Assembly: GCF_021538675.1 (NCBI RefSeq)
Contig: NZ_JAJUKH010000011.1
Span: 102,639-166,638, forward strand
Direction of reading: 5' to 3'
DNA: 64,000 nucleotides
DNA from: Paenarthrobacter sp. AR 02
GTDB lineage: Bacteria > Actinomycetota > Actinomycetes > Actinomycetales > Micrococcaceae
Of the stretch, positions 1 to 8,340 are shown in pieces. Positions within the stretch are counted from its first letter, which is position 1. Every line of letters starts with the position of its first letter. The translations under genes were made by a program, and so were the position numbers. Under the pieces are notes generated by a model. The model saw only the letters and a list, made by a program, of their open reading frames with translations, made no database searches and was not told the origin of the DNA.

Positions 1-342
1 AAGCAGTCCGGCAACGGCCAAGGTGTTGACGATGGCCGCAACGACAAGCACGATGCGTTGGCCAGCGCGGTCAGCCAGGGAGCCCAGGACCGGAGCACCC
101 AGTGCAGAGCCGATGCCGACGGCTCCGGCTGCCATCCCGCCGATCGCGTACGAATGGCTGACGGCTGTCACCAAGGTCAAGGTACCCACGGTAAGCATGG
201 CCAAGGGGAGCCGGGCGAAAAGACCCAAAGGCAGGAAGCCGGGTCCAGCCAGTTCGGGAAGCCGGGCGAAACGGCCTGGCAGGCGTGAGGGACGTGCTGG
301 CGCCAATGACAAGGGCTCGGAGGCCACAGAAGATTTTTCCAT
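1..342 (-). CDS. MFS transporter, N-terminal part (cut by the window edge)
   Basis: The frame is open from an ATG at 342 down to base 1, giving the first 114 residues. They show a polar N-terminus of about 45 residues, a first hydrophobic helix, and a second helix ending in GSLADRAGQR. That is the loop 2-3 signature of the major facilitator superfamily (G-x-LADR-x-G-x-R). The substrate cannot be told from this fragment. The gene lies 86 bases downstream of sbcC on the same strand. The chosen ATG has no good ribosome binding site of its own. The strong one upstream belongs to a four-codon frame (see 356-370). The family call is firm and the start is less so. Confidence 0.8.
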   Translation of the reverse strand, partial: MEKSSVASEPLSLAPARPSRLPGRFARLPELAGPGFLPLGLFARLPLAMLTVGTLTLVTAVSHSYAIGGMAAGAVGIGSALGAPVLGSLADRAGQRIVLVVAAIVNTLAVAGLL

Positions 343-355
343 TAATCCGGGTTCG

Positions 356-370
356 CTAAAAGGTGCGCAT
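356..370 (-). other. Four-codon upstream ORF with a strong Shine-Dalgarno
   Basis: On the minus strand, GGGAGGAGGGACG stands directly before ATG CGC ACC TTT TAG (M-R-T-F-stop). The stop is followed 13 bases later by the MFS start codon at 342. This looks like a mini-ORF that receives ribosomes and passes them to the transporter start. A chance ATG beside a purine-rich tract is the alternative. Confidence 0.4.
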
Positions 371-428
371 CGTCCCTCCTCCCGATGCGCGCGACCCGGT
401 GTAACGGGTTAAGTCTATCGGATATGGG

Positions 429-3400
429 TCATGTGGGAACTACCTCGGCGATCCGCACGCTGGAACCATGGCGCCCCTTGACCACCTGGAGCTGGCTGGT
501 GATGCGCTGCTTCATCTCCGCAACGTGGCTGACCAGTCCGACGACCCGGCCGCCGTCGCGTAGTCCCTCCAAAGCGTCCATGACCTGCTCGAGCGCTTGC
601 TCGTCGAGGCTGCCGAAGCCTTCGTCGACGAAGAGCGTTTCAATGTCCACTCCACCTGCCTCGTGGTGGACGACATCCGCGAGCCCCAACGCCAGGGACA
701 GCGAGGCCATGAAGGATTCACCGCCCGAAAGCGTGGACGTGTCACGATGTTGGCCGGTCCATTCGTCGACTACTTCCAATCCAAGGCCGGACTTCGCGCC
801 CCGCGCAGCCTTGGCATCGGTGTGCTGCAAGGTATAGCGGCCATCGCTCATGGCAACGAGCCTTTCGGAGGCGGCGGCGGCCACCTGCTCCAAACGAGCA
901 GCAAGAACATAGGTGTTCAAGCTCATCCGGTAACTGTTGTCCCCGGCTCCCCGCACTGTTTCAGCCAGCCCGGCAAGCACCCGGGCCTTCCTGCGCGGTT
1001 CTTCAGCGGCCTGGGCAAGGGAACGGTATTCCGCCCGATAGCGGCGAATGGCCTCAACCGACTTGCCCGCGAGCCCTGCAGCCAGGGCAGCAGACCGTGC
1101 ATCCTCTGCGGCCTTGGCAGCACGGAGCCGTGTTTCCGCGCGTTCGGATTCAGGCATGGGCAGTTCGCCGATGCTGGCTTCCTTGCCGGCCAGGACCAGT
1201 TCTTCGCTGGCAAACAGCTCGTCCAGCTTCGCTGTTTCGGCGTCGAAATCGGCGAGGTCCTGCTCAAGTCCAACGACGTCGGCAGGGGACAACAACTCAC
1301 GACGGGCTTCTTCAGCGGAGGCAAACCCTGATTCGGGCAGCGCGCGTTCCAGAGCGGTTGCGGCCTCGCTCATGACACGCCGGGCACCCTCCAGCTCCTG
1401 ATCCCCTTCGACAGCCTCCTGGAGGAGGGCACTTTCCCTGGACAGCGCTTCCAGACGTTCACGCAGGCTGGGGAAATCCCCCCTTAGACCTGCCAGCTCG
1501 GCTGTCAGGGCATCGTATTGCTCCTGAAGAAGCTGGACACTCGAGGCCGCCTGCGCTGCCGCGCCGACTGACGCGGAATGTTCTTCCTGCACTTGTGCCA
1601 CTCGTTTGCTGAGGGTCTCATGCTCGCCCCGCAGCTCCGCCAGCAAGGTGGACGCCATCCGGGCTTCCAGCGCAGCAGCCTCAGCCGCCACAAGGCTGGC
1701 CTTAGCCTCGGCGAGGTCAAGTGAACCGCCTTGGGCCGCCAAACCGGCGACAACCTGGGCCGCAGCGGAAACGTGCCCGGCCAACTCTGCCAGGGCTTTC
1801 TCGCTGCCCTCAAAAAGCTGCCTGGCTTCTTCCTCGTCCTGGGCCAGAGACAGGGCCGAGCGCGCAGCTGCTGCAGGCTGCGGATGGTCCGCACTGCCGC
1901 AGACGGCGCACGGCTTCCCGTTCTCCAACGCCGCGGCAAGCTCCCCTGCGGCGTTGGCGAGGCGGAGCTCGCGGAGATCAAGCCAGCGCTGACGAAGATC
2001 CTGCGACGCTGACCGTGCTTGGAGGTGTTGGCCGTTGAGGGTGTCGAGTTCGTGGGCTGCGGTGGAATAGCGGGCTACGATGCCTACCAATTCGGCTGCT
2101 GACGCGGCATCCCGTTCCCGGTCTGCGAGGTGGGCAGCGAGAGGTTCCAGCGGCTCAATCCTTGACTCCAACGTCGAGGCTTCTTCGCGTAATTGAGCCA
2201 GCAAGAACGTTGCTTTCGCCGCCGCAGCCAGATGGGTTGTCTCTTCAGTCCCCTTGGCAGCGAGGCGTCCGGCGATTTCCTCCATGCGTTGCTCGTCCGG
2301 CAGCCGGGCCTGGAGTACCGCGTGCGACGCCTTCGCTTTATCCAGGGCCACTGTGGGATCTTCGGTCGCGACGCCCGCCGCAGCCAGTTTGCCGCGAGCC
2401 TTTGCCACCCGTTCAACAGCGGCATCGACCTTTCGGATCGCAGATCCAACAGCGTCGAGCTGGCCGCTGAGAACGGCAGCACGACGGTGCTTTGCCAGCG
2501 CTTCCCTGTTCTCAAGCGCCCGGGGTGCCGCCAATTCAGCCACGATCTTCCGCTGCAAGGCGGCAGCGAGGCGGGCATGCCGCAGTGACTTCTCCTCGCC
2601 TTCCTTGAATTCCTCGGCGTACCGGACGGATCGCGTTTCCGCTTCGGTGGCGGCGGCCTCCCGGCGTTTCCGTTCGGCCTCAACGTCTTCTTCGACAGCT
2701 TGGAGCCAAGCCTCAGGGTCCTCGTTGTCCGCCTGGGGTGTCTCTCCAGCGGTAAGGACAGGCCCGTCGTGGTCACCCGGTGCATCCTCCCCCGTGGCGC
2801 CGGAAACACCCAACTGTGCCTGTTCTGAGGCAATCCTGTCCAGCAGCATCTGGAGCCCCGATGCGTTCTCCCCAACCTCTTTGGCTGCTGCCGCCGCTTG
2901 CTGGGCGAGTTGCTGTTCGACGGCCTCGAACCGCTGAGTGCCGAAGAGTTTCTGGAGGAGGTCCAGGCGGTCGCCGGCCTTTGACCTCAAGAAGGCTGCA
3001 AAGTCCCCTTGGGGGAGCATCACTACACGGGTGAACTGGTCCCGGTCCATCCCCAGGACGTCGGAGAGCTCGGCACCTACCTCGTCATTCCTGGATGACT
3101 TTTCCTCCCACGTGCCCCCGATGCGTTCCCGGAGAAGTGTCTTGGCCTGCTGGGTTGTGTACCCCTTGCGGCCACGGGCGCTGGGTCGTTCCCATGCCGG
3201 AGAACGGCTTACCTCGAAACGCCTGCCGCGGGCTGTGAATTCGCAGACCACGCGCGGTTCGGCCCCCGGTGCCGCGTGGTCGCTGCGAAGCCGCTTACCT
3301 TCCTGGCGGGCGCCGGGCACAGATCCGTACAGGGCGAAACAGATGGCATCCAGGATGCTCGTCTTGCCGGCTCCTGTGGGGCCATTGAGCAGGAAGAGTC

Positions 3401-3485
3401 CTTGGGAGCTCAACTGGTCGAAGTCGATGTGTTGCGGGGTCGCAAAAGGACCGAACGCTTCGATGTCCAGGCGGTGGATTCTCAC
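429..3485 (-). CDS. sbcC: Nuclease SbcCD subunit C (Rad50-like ATPase)
   Basis: This 1018-residue SMC-type ATPase is the motor subunit of the SbcCD nuclease, which opens hairpins and processes DNA ends. The Walker A motif GPTGAGKTS lies at about residues 35-43. Long Ala/Glu-rich coiled coils flank a zinc hook with CAVC near residue 525. The signature LSGGESF is near residue 917, followed by Walker B (LFVDEGFGSLD). The length is normal for actinobacterial SbcC. The start codon overlaps the sbcD stop by four bases, so the two are translationally coupled. Confidence 0.95.
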   Translation of the reverse strand: MRIHRLDIEAFGPFATPQHIDFDQLSSQGLFLLNGPTGAGKTSILDAICFALYGSVPGARQEGKRLRSDHAAPGAEPRVVCEFTARGRRFEVSRSPAWERPSARGRKGYTTQQAKTLLRERIGGTWEEKSSRNDEVGAELSDVLGMDRDQFTRVVMLPQGDFAAFLRSKAGDRLDLLQKLFGTQRFEAVEQQLAQQAAAAAKEVGENASGLQMLLDRIASEQAQLGVSGATGEDAPGDHDGPVLTAGETPQADNEDPEAWLQAVEEDVEAERKRREAAATEAETRSVRYAEEFKEGEEKSLRHARLAAALQRKIVAELAAPRALENREALAKHRRAAVLSGQLDAVGSAIRKVDAAVERVAKARGKLAAAGVATEDPTVALDKAKASHAVLQARLPDEQRMEEIAGRLAAKGTEETTHLAAAAKATFLLAQLREEASTLESRIEPLEPLAAHLADRERDAASAAELVGIVARYSTAAHELDTLNGQHLQARSASQDLRQRWLDLRELRLANAAGELAAALENGKPCAVCGSADHPQPAAAARSALSLAQDEEEARQLFEGSEKALAELAGHVSAAAQVVAGLAAQGGSLDLAEAKASLVAAEAAALEARMASTLLAELRGEHETLSKRVAQVQEEHSASVGAAAQAASSVQLLQEQYDALTAELAGLRGDFPSLRERLEALSRESALLQEAVEGDQELEGARRVMSEAATALERALPESGFASAEEARRELLSPADVVGLEQDLADFDAETAKLDELFASEELVLAGKEASIGELPMPESERAETRLRAAKAAEDARSAALAAGLAGKSVEAIRRYRAEYRSLAQAAEEPRRKARVLAGLAETVRGAGDNSYRMSLNTYVLAARLEQVAAAASERLVAMSDGRYTLQHTDAKAARGAKSGLGLEVVDEWTGQHRDTSTLSGGESFMASLSLALGLADVVHHEAGGVDIETLFVDEGFGSLDEQALEQVMDALEGLRDGGRVVGLVSHVAEMKQRITSQLQVVKGRHGSSVRIAEVVPT

Positions 3486-4660
3486 AGCTCCGCTTCCTCC
3501 AACCGAACGGCCTCAAGGGCTTCCCGCAGCGCAGTTTCTTCGGCCTCGCCTGCGGTACGGCCGCGGACATGGTCCAGGAAGCCGCAACATACTCCGAGGT
3601 CGTCCTCAGCCTCGGCAAGCCGGGTGCTGTAGCTGGTCTTGGACCGGGCTTCGGCGCCTTCGGGGTCGAATGCCAGGACCAGGGTGTCTGGAAAACGGCT
3701 GCGCAGCGTCTCCATGGCTTGGGCGGGCCGCTGGGCGTCCGTCAACGTGATGTGGCAGTACGCAGCTTCCGCCCACGCATGCTCCGCGGACCCCAGCAGG
3801 TCTTCGAGCTTTCCCCTCAACACGGCGAGTGTCCGGGGGGCCTCCCATAGGACTTCCTGGATGTCCGGCACGCCATCGGCACCGATCTCCACCAGCCAGG
3901 CGCCTTTGTGGTGCCTGGCCTCCGAGAACGAGTAGGCCAAGGGTGAACCGGAGTAACGGACGTGGGGTGCCAGCTCCTGGCGGCCATGGAGATGACCGAG
4001 CGCGGTATACGAAAAGTCCTCGAAGAGATCCAGCGGGACGGCGCCCAGGCCGCCGATACTCAGGTCCCGCTCACTCTCCGAGGTGATACCGCCGCTGGCG
4101 AAAGTATGGGCCAGCACCACCGGATGAACAGGCCCGGAAACGCGGCGTTGTGCAACGTCGTCCTTGATGCGCTCCACCGCAGCGAGCGTGACCTCGAAGT
4201 GGGTGGCGCTGGGGGCCTCCAACCGCTCAGCCACGAGCCGCGGTTCAAGGAACGGAATGCCGTAAATGGCCACTGTCGCAGGGTTTCCTTGGCCGTCCGG
4301 ACCTGCAGGCAACATGACAGGTACGTCCAGGTCCTCGATCCGGGTCCGCAAATGCACTCCCCCACGTTCCAACAACCGTGAGGCGAAGCCCAGCCTGATC
4401 GCGGAGTCGTGGTTGCCGCTGGTCAGCACAACCTTGGCCCCCGCCTGGGTAATGCGCACCAAAGCCTCATCAAGCAGCTTGACGACATCCAATCCAGGCA
4501 GCGCGCGGTCATAGACGTCACCGGCAATCAGGACAACGTCAACGGACCTGGCTTCGACGAAAGACACCAGCTGGTCCACGAAGTTGCGCTGGGCTTCAAG
4601 CATGCCAACGCCGTGGAAAGACCGGCCAAGATGCCAATCGGAAGTATGGAGTAACCGCAT
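3482..4660 (-). CDS. sbcD: Nuclease SbcCD subunit D (Mre11-like)
   Basis: This 392-residue metallophosphoesterase is the Mn-dependent nuclease partner of SbcC. It carries the calcineurin-fold motifs in order: HTSDWHLG at the N-terminus, AGDVYDRALP, SGNHDS, HTFASGG and LGHLHGRQ. The C-terminal third is the capping domain. It is the first gene of the sbcDC operon. TAACTT ends six bases before the ATG and no ribosome binding site is seen, so the mRNA is probably leaderless. Confidence 0.95.
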   Translation of the reverse strand: MRLLHTSDWHLGRSFHGVGMLEAQRNFVDQLVSFVEARSVDVVLIAGDVYDRALPGLDVVKLLDEALVRITQAGAKVVLTSGNHDSAIRLGFASRLLERGGVHLRTRIEDLDVPVMLPAGPDGQGNPATVAIYGIPFLEPRLVAERLEAPSATHFEVTLAAVERIKDDVAQRRVSGPVHPVVLAHTFASGGITSESERDLSIGGLGAVPLDLFEDFSYTALGHLHGRQELAPHVRYSGSPLAYSFSEARHHKGAWLVEIGADGVPDIQEVLWEAPRTLAVLRGKLEDLLGSAEHAWAEAAYCHITLTDAQRPAQAMETLRSRFPDTLVLAFDPEGAEARSKTSYSTRLAEAEDDLGVCCGFLDHVRGRTAGEAEETALREALEAVRLEEAEL

Positions 4661-4672
4661 ATTCTCAAGTTA
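4661..4672 (-). promoter_or_regulatory. -10 element of a leaderless sbcDC promoter
   Basis: On the minus strand, TAACTT (4672-4667) fits TANNNT and is followed by six bases and then the sbcD ATG. Confidence 0.5.
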
Positions 4673-4731
4673 TCCGGGAGCACCGACATTAAAGCGGAGG
4701 CGAGCCGACCGCCGTCGATCCTGTCCGGCCG

Positions 4732-5673
4732 CTAGCCTTTCTTGCCCTCGAAAAAGTCGCGTGCGTCATCGTCGGCGACGGGAGCAGCCGGAGCCGGACG
4801 GGCCGGTGTGCTGCCTTCATCCTCGCTGCCCTTCGCATCACGGGTCACTGCAACGTCCTCGGTGGGGTCGGCCTCAGCGTCGAAGGAATCGTTGACCCCG
4901 CCATCCGCCAGCACGGAGCTTGCCTCGGCACCCCGGTTGCCGGCAGAGAAACCCTGGAAGCCCCTGAATGCCAGACCTGCGAGCGCGGCACCCATCAAGG
5001 GAGCCACCCAGAAGAGCCACAAACCATCCAAGGCCCAGGACGGGCTGAAGAACGCCTGCCCCGTGGCGCGTGCAGGGTTGAACGGAAGGTTGCCCAGGAC
5101 CTGTCCGAACTGGAGCAGGACCGCAGTGGCAAGGCCTACTGCGAAAGGTGCCACTGCAGGCAGTGCGCGGCGGCCCGAAGTAGCGCCAAGGAACACGGCG
5201 ACCAGCAGTGCCGAACCGATAACCTCTACAAGCAGGACCCCGGCCATCTGGGTTTGTGCAGCGGCGTGTTCGCCATAACCGGCAGCCACAGAGCCGAAGG
5301 CTCCACGGGCGTCCGTCAGCACGGGAACTGTCAGCACCACGCAGTATGCAAGGGCGGCACCCACGACGCTGCCAATCACCTGGGCCACGATGTATGCGAT
5401 CGCGGCCACGGCGCGGATGCGGCCCGCAATCAGATTGCCCAAGGTGATCACCGGGTTGAAGTGGCCGCCGGAAACGTATCCGAAAGCCAGCATCGCCACG
5501 GTAACCGTCAGGCCGGTTGCCAGTGCTGCAGGCAGCGGGGCACCGGAAGGGTTGGAGAAAATCGAGACACCGACCGCAACCAGCACGACGAACATGGAGC
5601 CCAAAGCTTCAGCCGACAGCCTGGCGATGAGTCCCGGCTGGGGATCGGAGGTGGCGTGCACAGGAGAGGTCAT
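4732..5673 (-). CDS. MIP family aquaporin / glycerol facilitator
   Basis: This 313-residue membrane channel has six transmembrane segments and two half-helix loops. Loop B reads GGHFNPVITLG (residues 69-79), so the first NPA box is NPV. Loop E reads LPFNPARATG (196-205) with a regular NPA and the filter arginine. A hydrophilic, Asp/Glu/Ala-rich tail of about 70 residues follows the last helix. The frame stays open upstream to 6123, but the homologous protein starts at the ATG at 5673, preceded by AAGGACAA as ribosome binding site. Water, glycerol or another small neutral solute is the expected substrate; the sequence does not settle which. Confidence 0.88.
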   Translation of the reverse strand: MTSPVHATSDPQPGLIARLSAEALGSMFVVLVAVGVSIFSNPSGAPLPAALATGLTVTVAMLAFGYVSGGHFNPVITLGNLIAGRIRAVAAIAYIVAQVIGSVVGAALAYCVVLTVPVLTDARGAFGSVAAGYGEHAAAQTQMAGVLLVEVIGSALLVAVFLGATSGRRALPAVAPFAVGLATAVLLQFGQVLGNLPFNPARATGQAFFSPSWALDGLWLFWVAPLMGAALAGLAFRGFQGFSAGNRGAEASSVLADGGVNDSFDAEADPTEDVAVTRDAKGSEDEGSTPARPAPAAPVADDDARDFFEGKKG

Positions 5674-5825
5674 GAAGAAGTTGTCCTTACGGTTGGTGCG
5701 CAGGCCGGTATGGCCTGCCGCGGATCGCGCTGCACGGTGGCGTGCCCATGGTTCGCCGGAACGTCCGGAGTCCTTGAGCATTTTGCCAGCCGAATCTGGG
5801 CAGTTGCTGAATCCCGCCTCCGAGC

Positions 5826-6176
5826 TTATCCGCCCAGGGCTATCGCTGCGATGGCGGTGCCCCCAAGGCCCATCACCGCAAGCGTACTGACCAGGACCAA
5901 CCGGGCCGATGCTGCGTGGCTGCCGACCTGGAGCTGGCGTGAGCGGACCCACACCACGGCGGCGAGCACTACCGTGGCCGCTGCGGCCATAAGAGCGCAA
6001 AGCCCCTGGTAGTCCAGCCCTGGCACGCCGGGGACGACGTTGCCGGCGGCAGGCTCCGATGTCAGCCAGCTTCGCCAGATGAAAAGGTCCACCACCACCA
6101 GCGAAATCAGTGTGCGTCGCCATGCCAAGGTGGTTCGTTCGGGTTGCAGGCCAGGATCCCGGGCTTCCACGCTCAC
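5826..6176 (-). CDS. DUF202 family membrane protein (distal copy)
   Basis: This small membrane protein of 116 residues starts at a GTG. It has the DUF202 N-terminal signature ERTTLAWRRT followed by three transmembrane helices. The family (YidH-like) is widespread and has no settled biochemical role. It lies 28 bases downstream of a second DUF202 gene on the same strand, so the two probably form an operon and perhaps a heteromeric complex. AGGACGGAA upstream of the GTG can serve as ribosome binding site. Confidence 0.8.
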   Translation of the reverse strand: MSVEARDPGLQPERTTLAWRRTLISLVVVDLFIWRSWLTSEPAAGNVVPGVPGLDYQGLCALMAAAATVVLAAVVWVRSRQLQVGSHAASARLVLVSTLAVMGLGGTAIAAIALGG

Positions 6177-6204
6177 GGTTCCGTCCTGTTCAATGCGACC
6201 ATAC

Positions 6205-6606
6205 TCAACGCGCCACGAGGATCAACACGGCGAAGGCGAAGGCAGCCACGGCCACCACGATGGTCATGACCAACATCACCCGGGAGAAAGGAAGGGCCCG
6301 GTCATTACGCATCGCGGCTTCCATCTGACCCCAGCGACGGTACGACAAGGCGGCCAGCCCGGCCCCGACGAGCGCCAACAGTACACACAGAACCAAGCGC
6401 ACCGGTGTTGGCGCGATATTGGGGGCCAGTTGGTCAACCGCCACCGCACCCGCGAGCAACGCCAGGGATGTGCGGATCCATGCCAGGAAGGTACGTTCGT
6501 TGGCCAGCGAAAACCTGTAGTCAGGTGTCTTGCCCGTCCGTCGCCAAGCAGGTTCACGCACGTTGTCTCTCCAGGGTTTCATCGGTGCCGGCAGCTTCCC
6601 CACCAT
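6205..6606 (-). CDS. DUF202 / YidH family membrane protein (proximal copy)
   Basis: This 133-residue protein contains NERTFLAWIRTSLALLAGAV, the hallmark of YidH-type DUF202 proteins, then three membrane helices with a short basic loop (YRRW). Homologues usually begin close to MKPWRDN, so the real start may be the internal ATG at 6582, which has GGGGAAG 12 bases upstream. It precedes the second DUF202 gene and is divergent from the ADP-ribosylglycohydrolase gene. No function is assigned. Confidence 0.82.
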   Translation of the reverse strand: MVGKLPAPMKPWRDNVREPAWRRTGKTPDYRFSLANERTFLAWIRTSLALLAGAVAVDQLAPNIAPTPVRLVLCVLLALVGAGLAALSYRRWGQMEAAMRNDRALPFSRVMLVMTIVVAVAAFAFAVLILVAR

Positions 6607-6630
6607 ATCAGCGGGGGCCTGCGGGCACGG

Positions 6631-6642
6631 TAAGTTACTGGC
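6631..6642 (+). promoter_or_regulatory. -10 element, leaderless ADP-ribosylglycohydrolase promoter
   Basis: TAAGTT (6631-6636) is followed by six bases and the ATG at 6643. Confidence 0.5.
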
Positions 6643-7713
6643 ATGAGTGTTGACGCTTCCTCCCCCGCCGTTCCGTCCTTCGAATCCCGGGTTTACGGGT
6701 CACTTTTGGGAGGGGCGCTGGGTGATTCCCTGGGCTACGAGGTGGAGTTCGATTCCCTTGCCGCCATTCGCGCACGGTTCGGGCCCGCCGGCCTGACCTC
6801 GTTTGCCCAGCTCGACGGCGGCAGCCACTTTTCGGACGACACCCAGATGACGCTGTATACGGTTGACGGGCTCGTAGAAGCCCTCGAATGGGCGAACGAC
6901 GGTGTAGCTGCGGACGAGATCGCCTGTCTCTGGCTCGCCTACCTGCGTTGGCTTGCGACCCAGGATGTCGCCGTTTCGTCCTCCGCTCCAGCGCCGCAGC
7001 CCCGGTGGATTGACTCCCAGGACGTGCTGAAGCATCGCCGCGCGCCCGGCAACGCCTGCCTCAGCGGCTTGGCGACCGGCGACATGGGAACAGTAGCCCG
7101 GCCCGTCAACCCGGACTCCAAAGGATGCGGCACAGTGATGCGCTCAGCCCCGTTCGGGCTCATCCCCCACATCTCCCGTGAAGCGGTCTACAAGCTCAGC
7201 TCCGACGCCGCCTCGTTGACCCATGGACACCCCTCGGCACGGCTCAGTGCGGCCGCCTTCAGCCTGCTGATCCACAACATCGTGGCAGGCAGCGACATCC
7301 ATACTGCCGCCGTCGACGCCCTTGAGTACGTCAGCGCCGTTCCCACCAAGGCACCCGAGCTCGGTGAAAGGCTTAACGCGGCCCTGCGACTGTCCGCGGA
7401 ATCCACCACGCTCGGCCCGGAAGAACTGACCGCGGCACTCGGTGAGGGATGGGTGGCTGAGGAAGCACTCGCCGTCGGGCTGTACGCCGTCCTGTCCACG
7501 GGTGGCAGTGAACCGGCAGAACATTTCCGCAACGCAATCGCCGTCGCCATCAATCACAGCGGCGACAGTGACTCAACCGGGTCGATCGCGGGCAATATCC
7601 TCGGCGCATACTACGGCGAGAAGTGCCTTCCCGCGGATTGGCTGGAGGCTTTGGAAGCACCGGAGGTCATCCGCGGAATGGCCGACCGTCTCCTGGCCGT
7701 CACCACCGGCTGA
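6643..7713 (+). CDS. ADP-ribosylglycohydrolase family protein
   Basis: This 356-residue protein belongs to the DraG/ARH family, which removes ADP-ribose from proteins or small molecules using two Mg ions. Near the N-terminus are GALGDSLGYEVEF and the metal-binding SDDTQMT (residues 64-70). Near the C-terminus is the second metal motif, SGDSDSTGSIAGN, followed by ILGAYYG. No toxin or ADP-ribosyltransferase gene is adjacent, so the target is unknown. It converges on the DUF4395 gene, with only nine bases between the two stop codons. Transcription is probably leaderless. Confidence 0.9.
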   Translation: MSVDASSPAVPSFESRVYGSLLGGALGDSLGYEVEFDSLAAIRARFGPAGLTSFAQLDGGSHFSDDTQMTLYTVDGLVEALEWANDGVAADEIACLWLAYLRWLATQDVAVSSSAPAPQPRWIDSQDVLKHRRAPGNACLSGLATGDMGTVARPVNPDSKGCGTVMRSAPFGLIPHISREAVYKLSSDAASLTHGHPSARLSAAAFSLLIHNIVAGSDIHTAAVDALEYVSAVPTKAPELGERLNAALRLSAESTTLGPEELTAALGEGWVAEEALAVGLYAVLSTGGSEPAEHFRNAIAVAINHSGDSDSTGSIAGNILGAYYGEKCLPADWLEALEAPEVIRGMADRLLAVTTG

Positions 7714-7722
7714 AGGCCGGGG

Positions 7723-8274
7723 CTAGGTTCTGCGAAGCGTGATGTTGTTGCAGGCCTCGCACACGTCCTCCGGAATGAGGCCACGGCGCTGCAGGAAACC
7801 GAAGATTGCACACCCCAGGCAGAAACCGGCGAATGCCTCCAGCGAGGCCGCAACGATCAGCAGAGCAAGCAGAATCCATGCAGCCGGCTGGAAGCCAGTG
7901 AAGAACAGCACGACGGCGGCACTGGTCAAGGCGGCCCCGATGCCTTGGGCGAACCTCTTGGGAGGACCGGCAACCAGCTTGGCATGACCAATCCGCGGAG
8001 CCAGGACCTTGACGGACAACAGGGCCAACGGGGAAATCCGCGGACCAAAAAGCACGCGGAGCCAGAAACCTGCGGCGAGGGCAACCAACCCCCAGCCCCA
8101 GCCGGTCACCAAAGTCACGACAGCGAGCACCACAACAAGCCCAGCCGTAATCCGGGCGGCGTACTCGTTGACGGGATTGGGAAAGGCAAACACGGCACGC
8201 CAATCAATTCGGCCGGCAACGGAAGTGTCCGCTGCTTGGCGGGCCGGCGCTTGGGCAAAGCTTGGTTTGGTCAT
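7723..8274 (-). CDS. DUF4395 domain membrane protein
   Basis: This 183-residue protein starts with a polar stretch and the motif FPNPVNEYAARITAG, which is typical of DUF4395. Four hydrophobic segments follow. Two cysteine pairs stand out in the C-terminal part: CLGC in the last helix region (FAGFCLGCAIF) and CEAC close to the end. Such pairs suggest a thiol redox or metal role, as in DUF4395 domains that accompany thioredoxin-like proteins, but no partner gene lies nearby. The function is unknown. Confidence 0.78.
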   Translation of the reverse strand: MTKPSFAQAPARQAADTSVAGRIDWRAVFAFPNPVNEYAARITAGLVVVLAVVTLVTGWGWGLVALAAGFWLRVLFGPRISPLALLSVKVLAPRIGHAKLVAGPPKRFAQGIGAALTSAAVVLFFTGFQPAAWILLALLIVAASLEAFAGFCLGCAIFGFLQRRGLIPEDVCEACNNITLRRT

Positions 8275-8286
8275 GACCCAAGGCTA
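8275..8286 (-). promoter_or_regulatory. -10 element, leaderless DUF4395 promoter
   Basis: On the minus strand, TAGCCT (8286-8281) is followed by TGGGTC and the ATG at 8274. Confidence 0.5.
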
Positions 8287-8340
8287 GGAGCGCTGCCGGA
8301 GCGGCGGGAAGCAATGTTGCGCAGTGTGACCGTTTGGCGG

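Noticed and set aside
356..370. MRTF frame as the true N-terminus of the MFS gene broken by a frameshift
   Set aside because: The transporter frame has its own ATG at 342 and a plausible N-terminus; no second disrupted family motif supports a broken gene.
4732..6123. Aquaporin with a 150-residue N-terminal extension
   Set aside because: The upstream part is Arg/Gly-rich shadow sequence over the DUF202 gene; the family start at 5673 has a ribosome binding site.
6643..7713. ADP-ribosylglycohydrolase as antitoxin of a toxin-antitoxin pair
   Set aside because: No ADP-ribosyltransferase toxin gene is adjacent and the family seen is the DraG/ARH type, not the macrodomain antitoxins.
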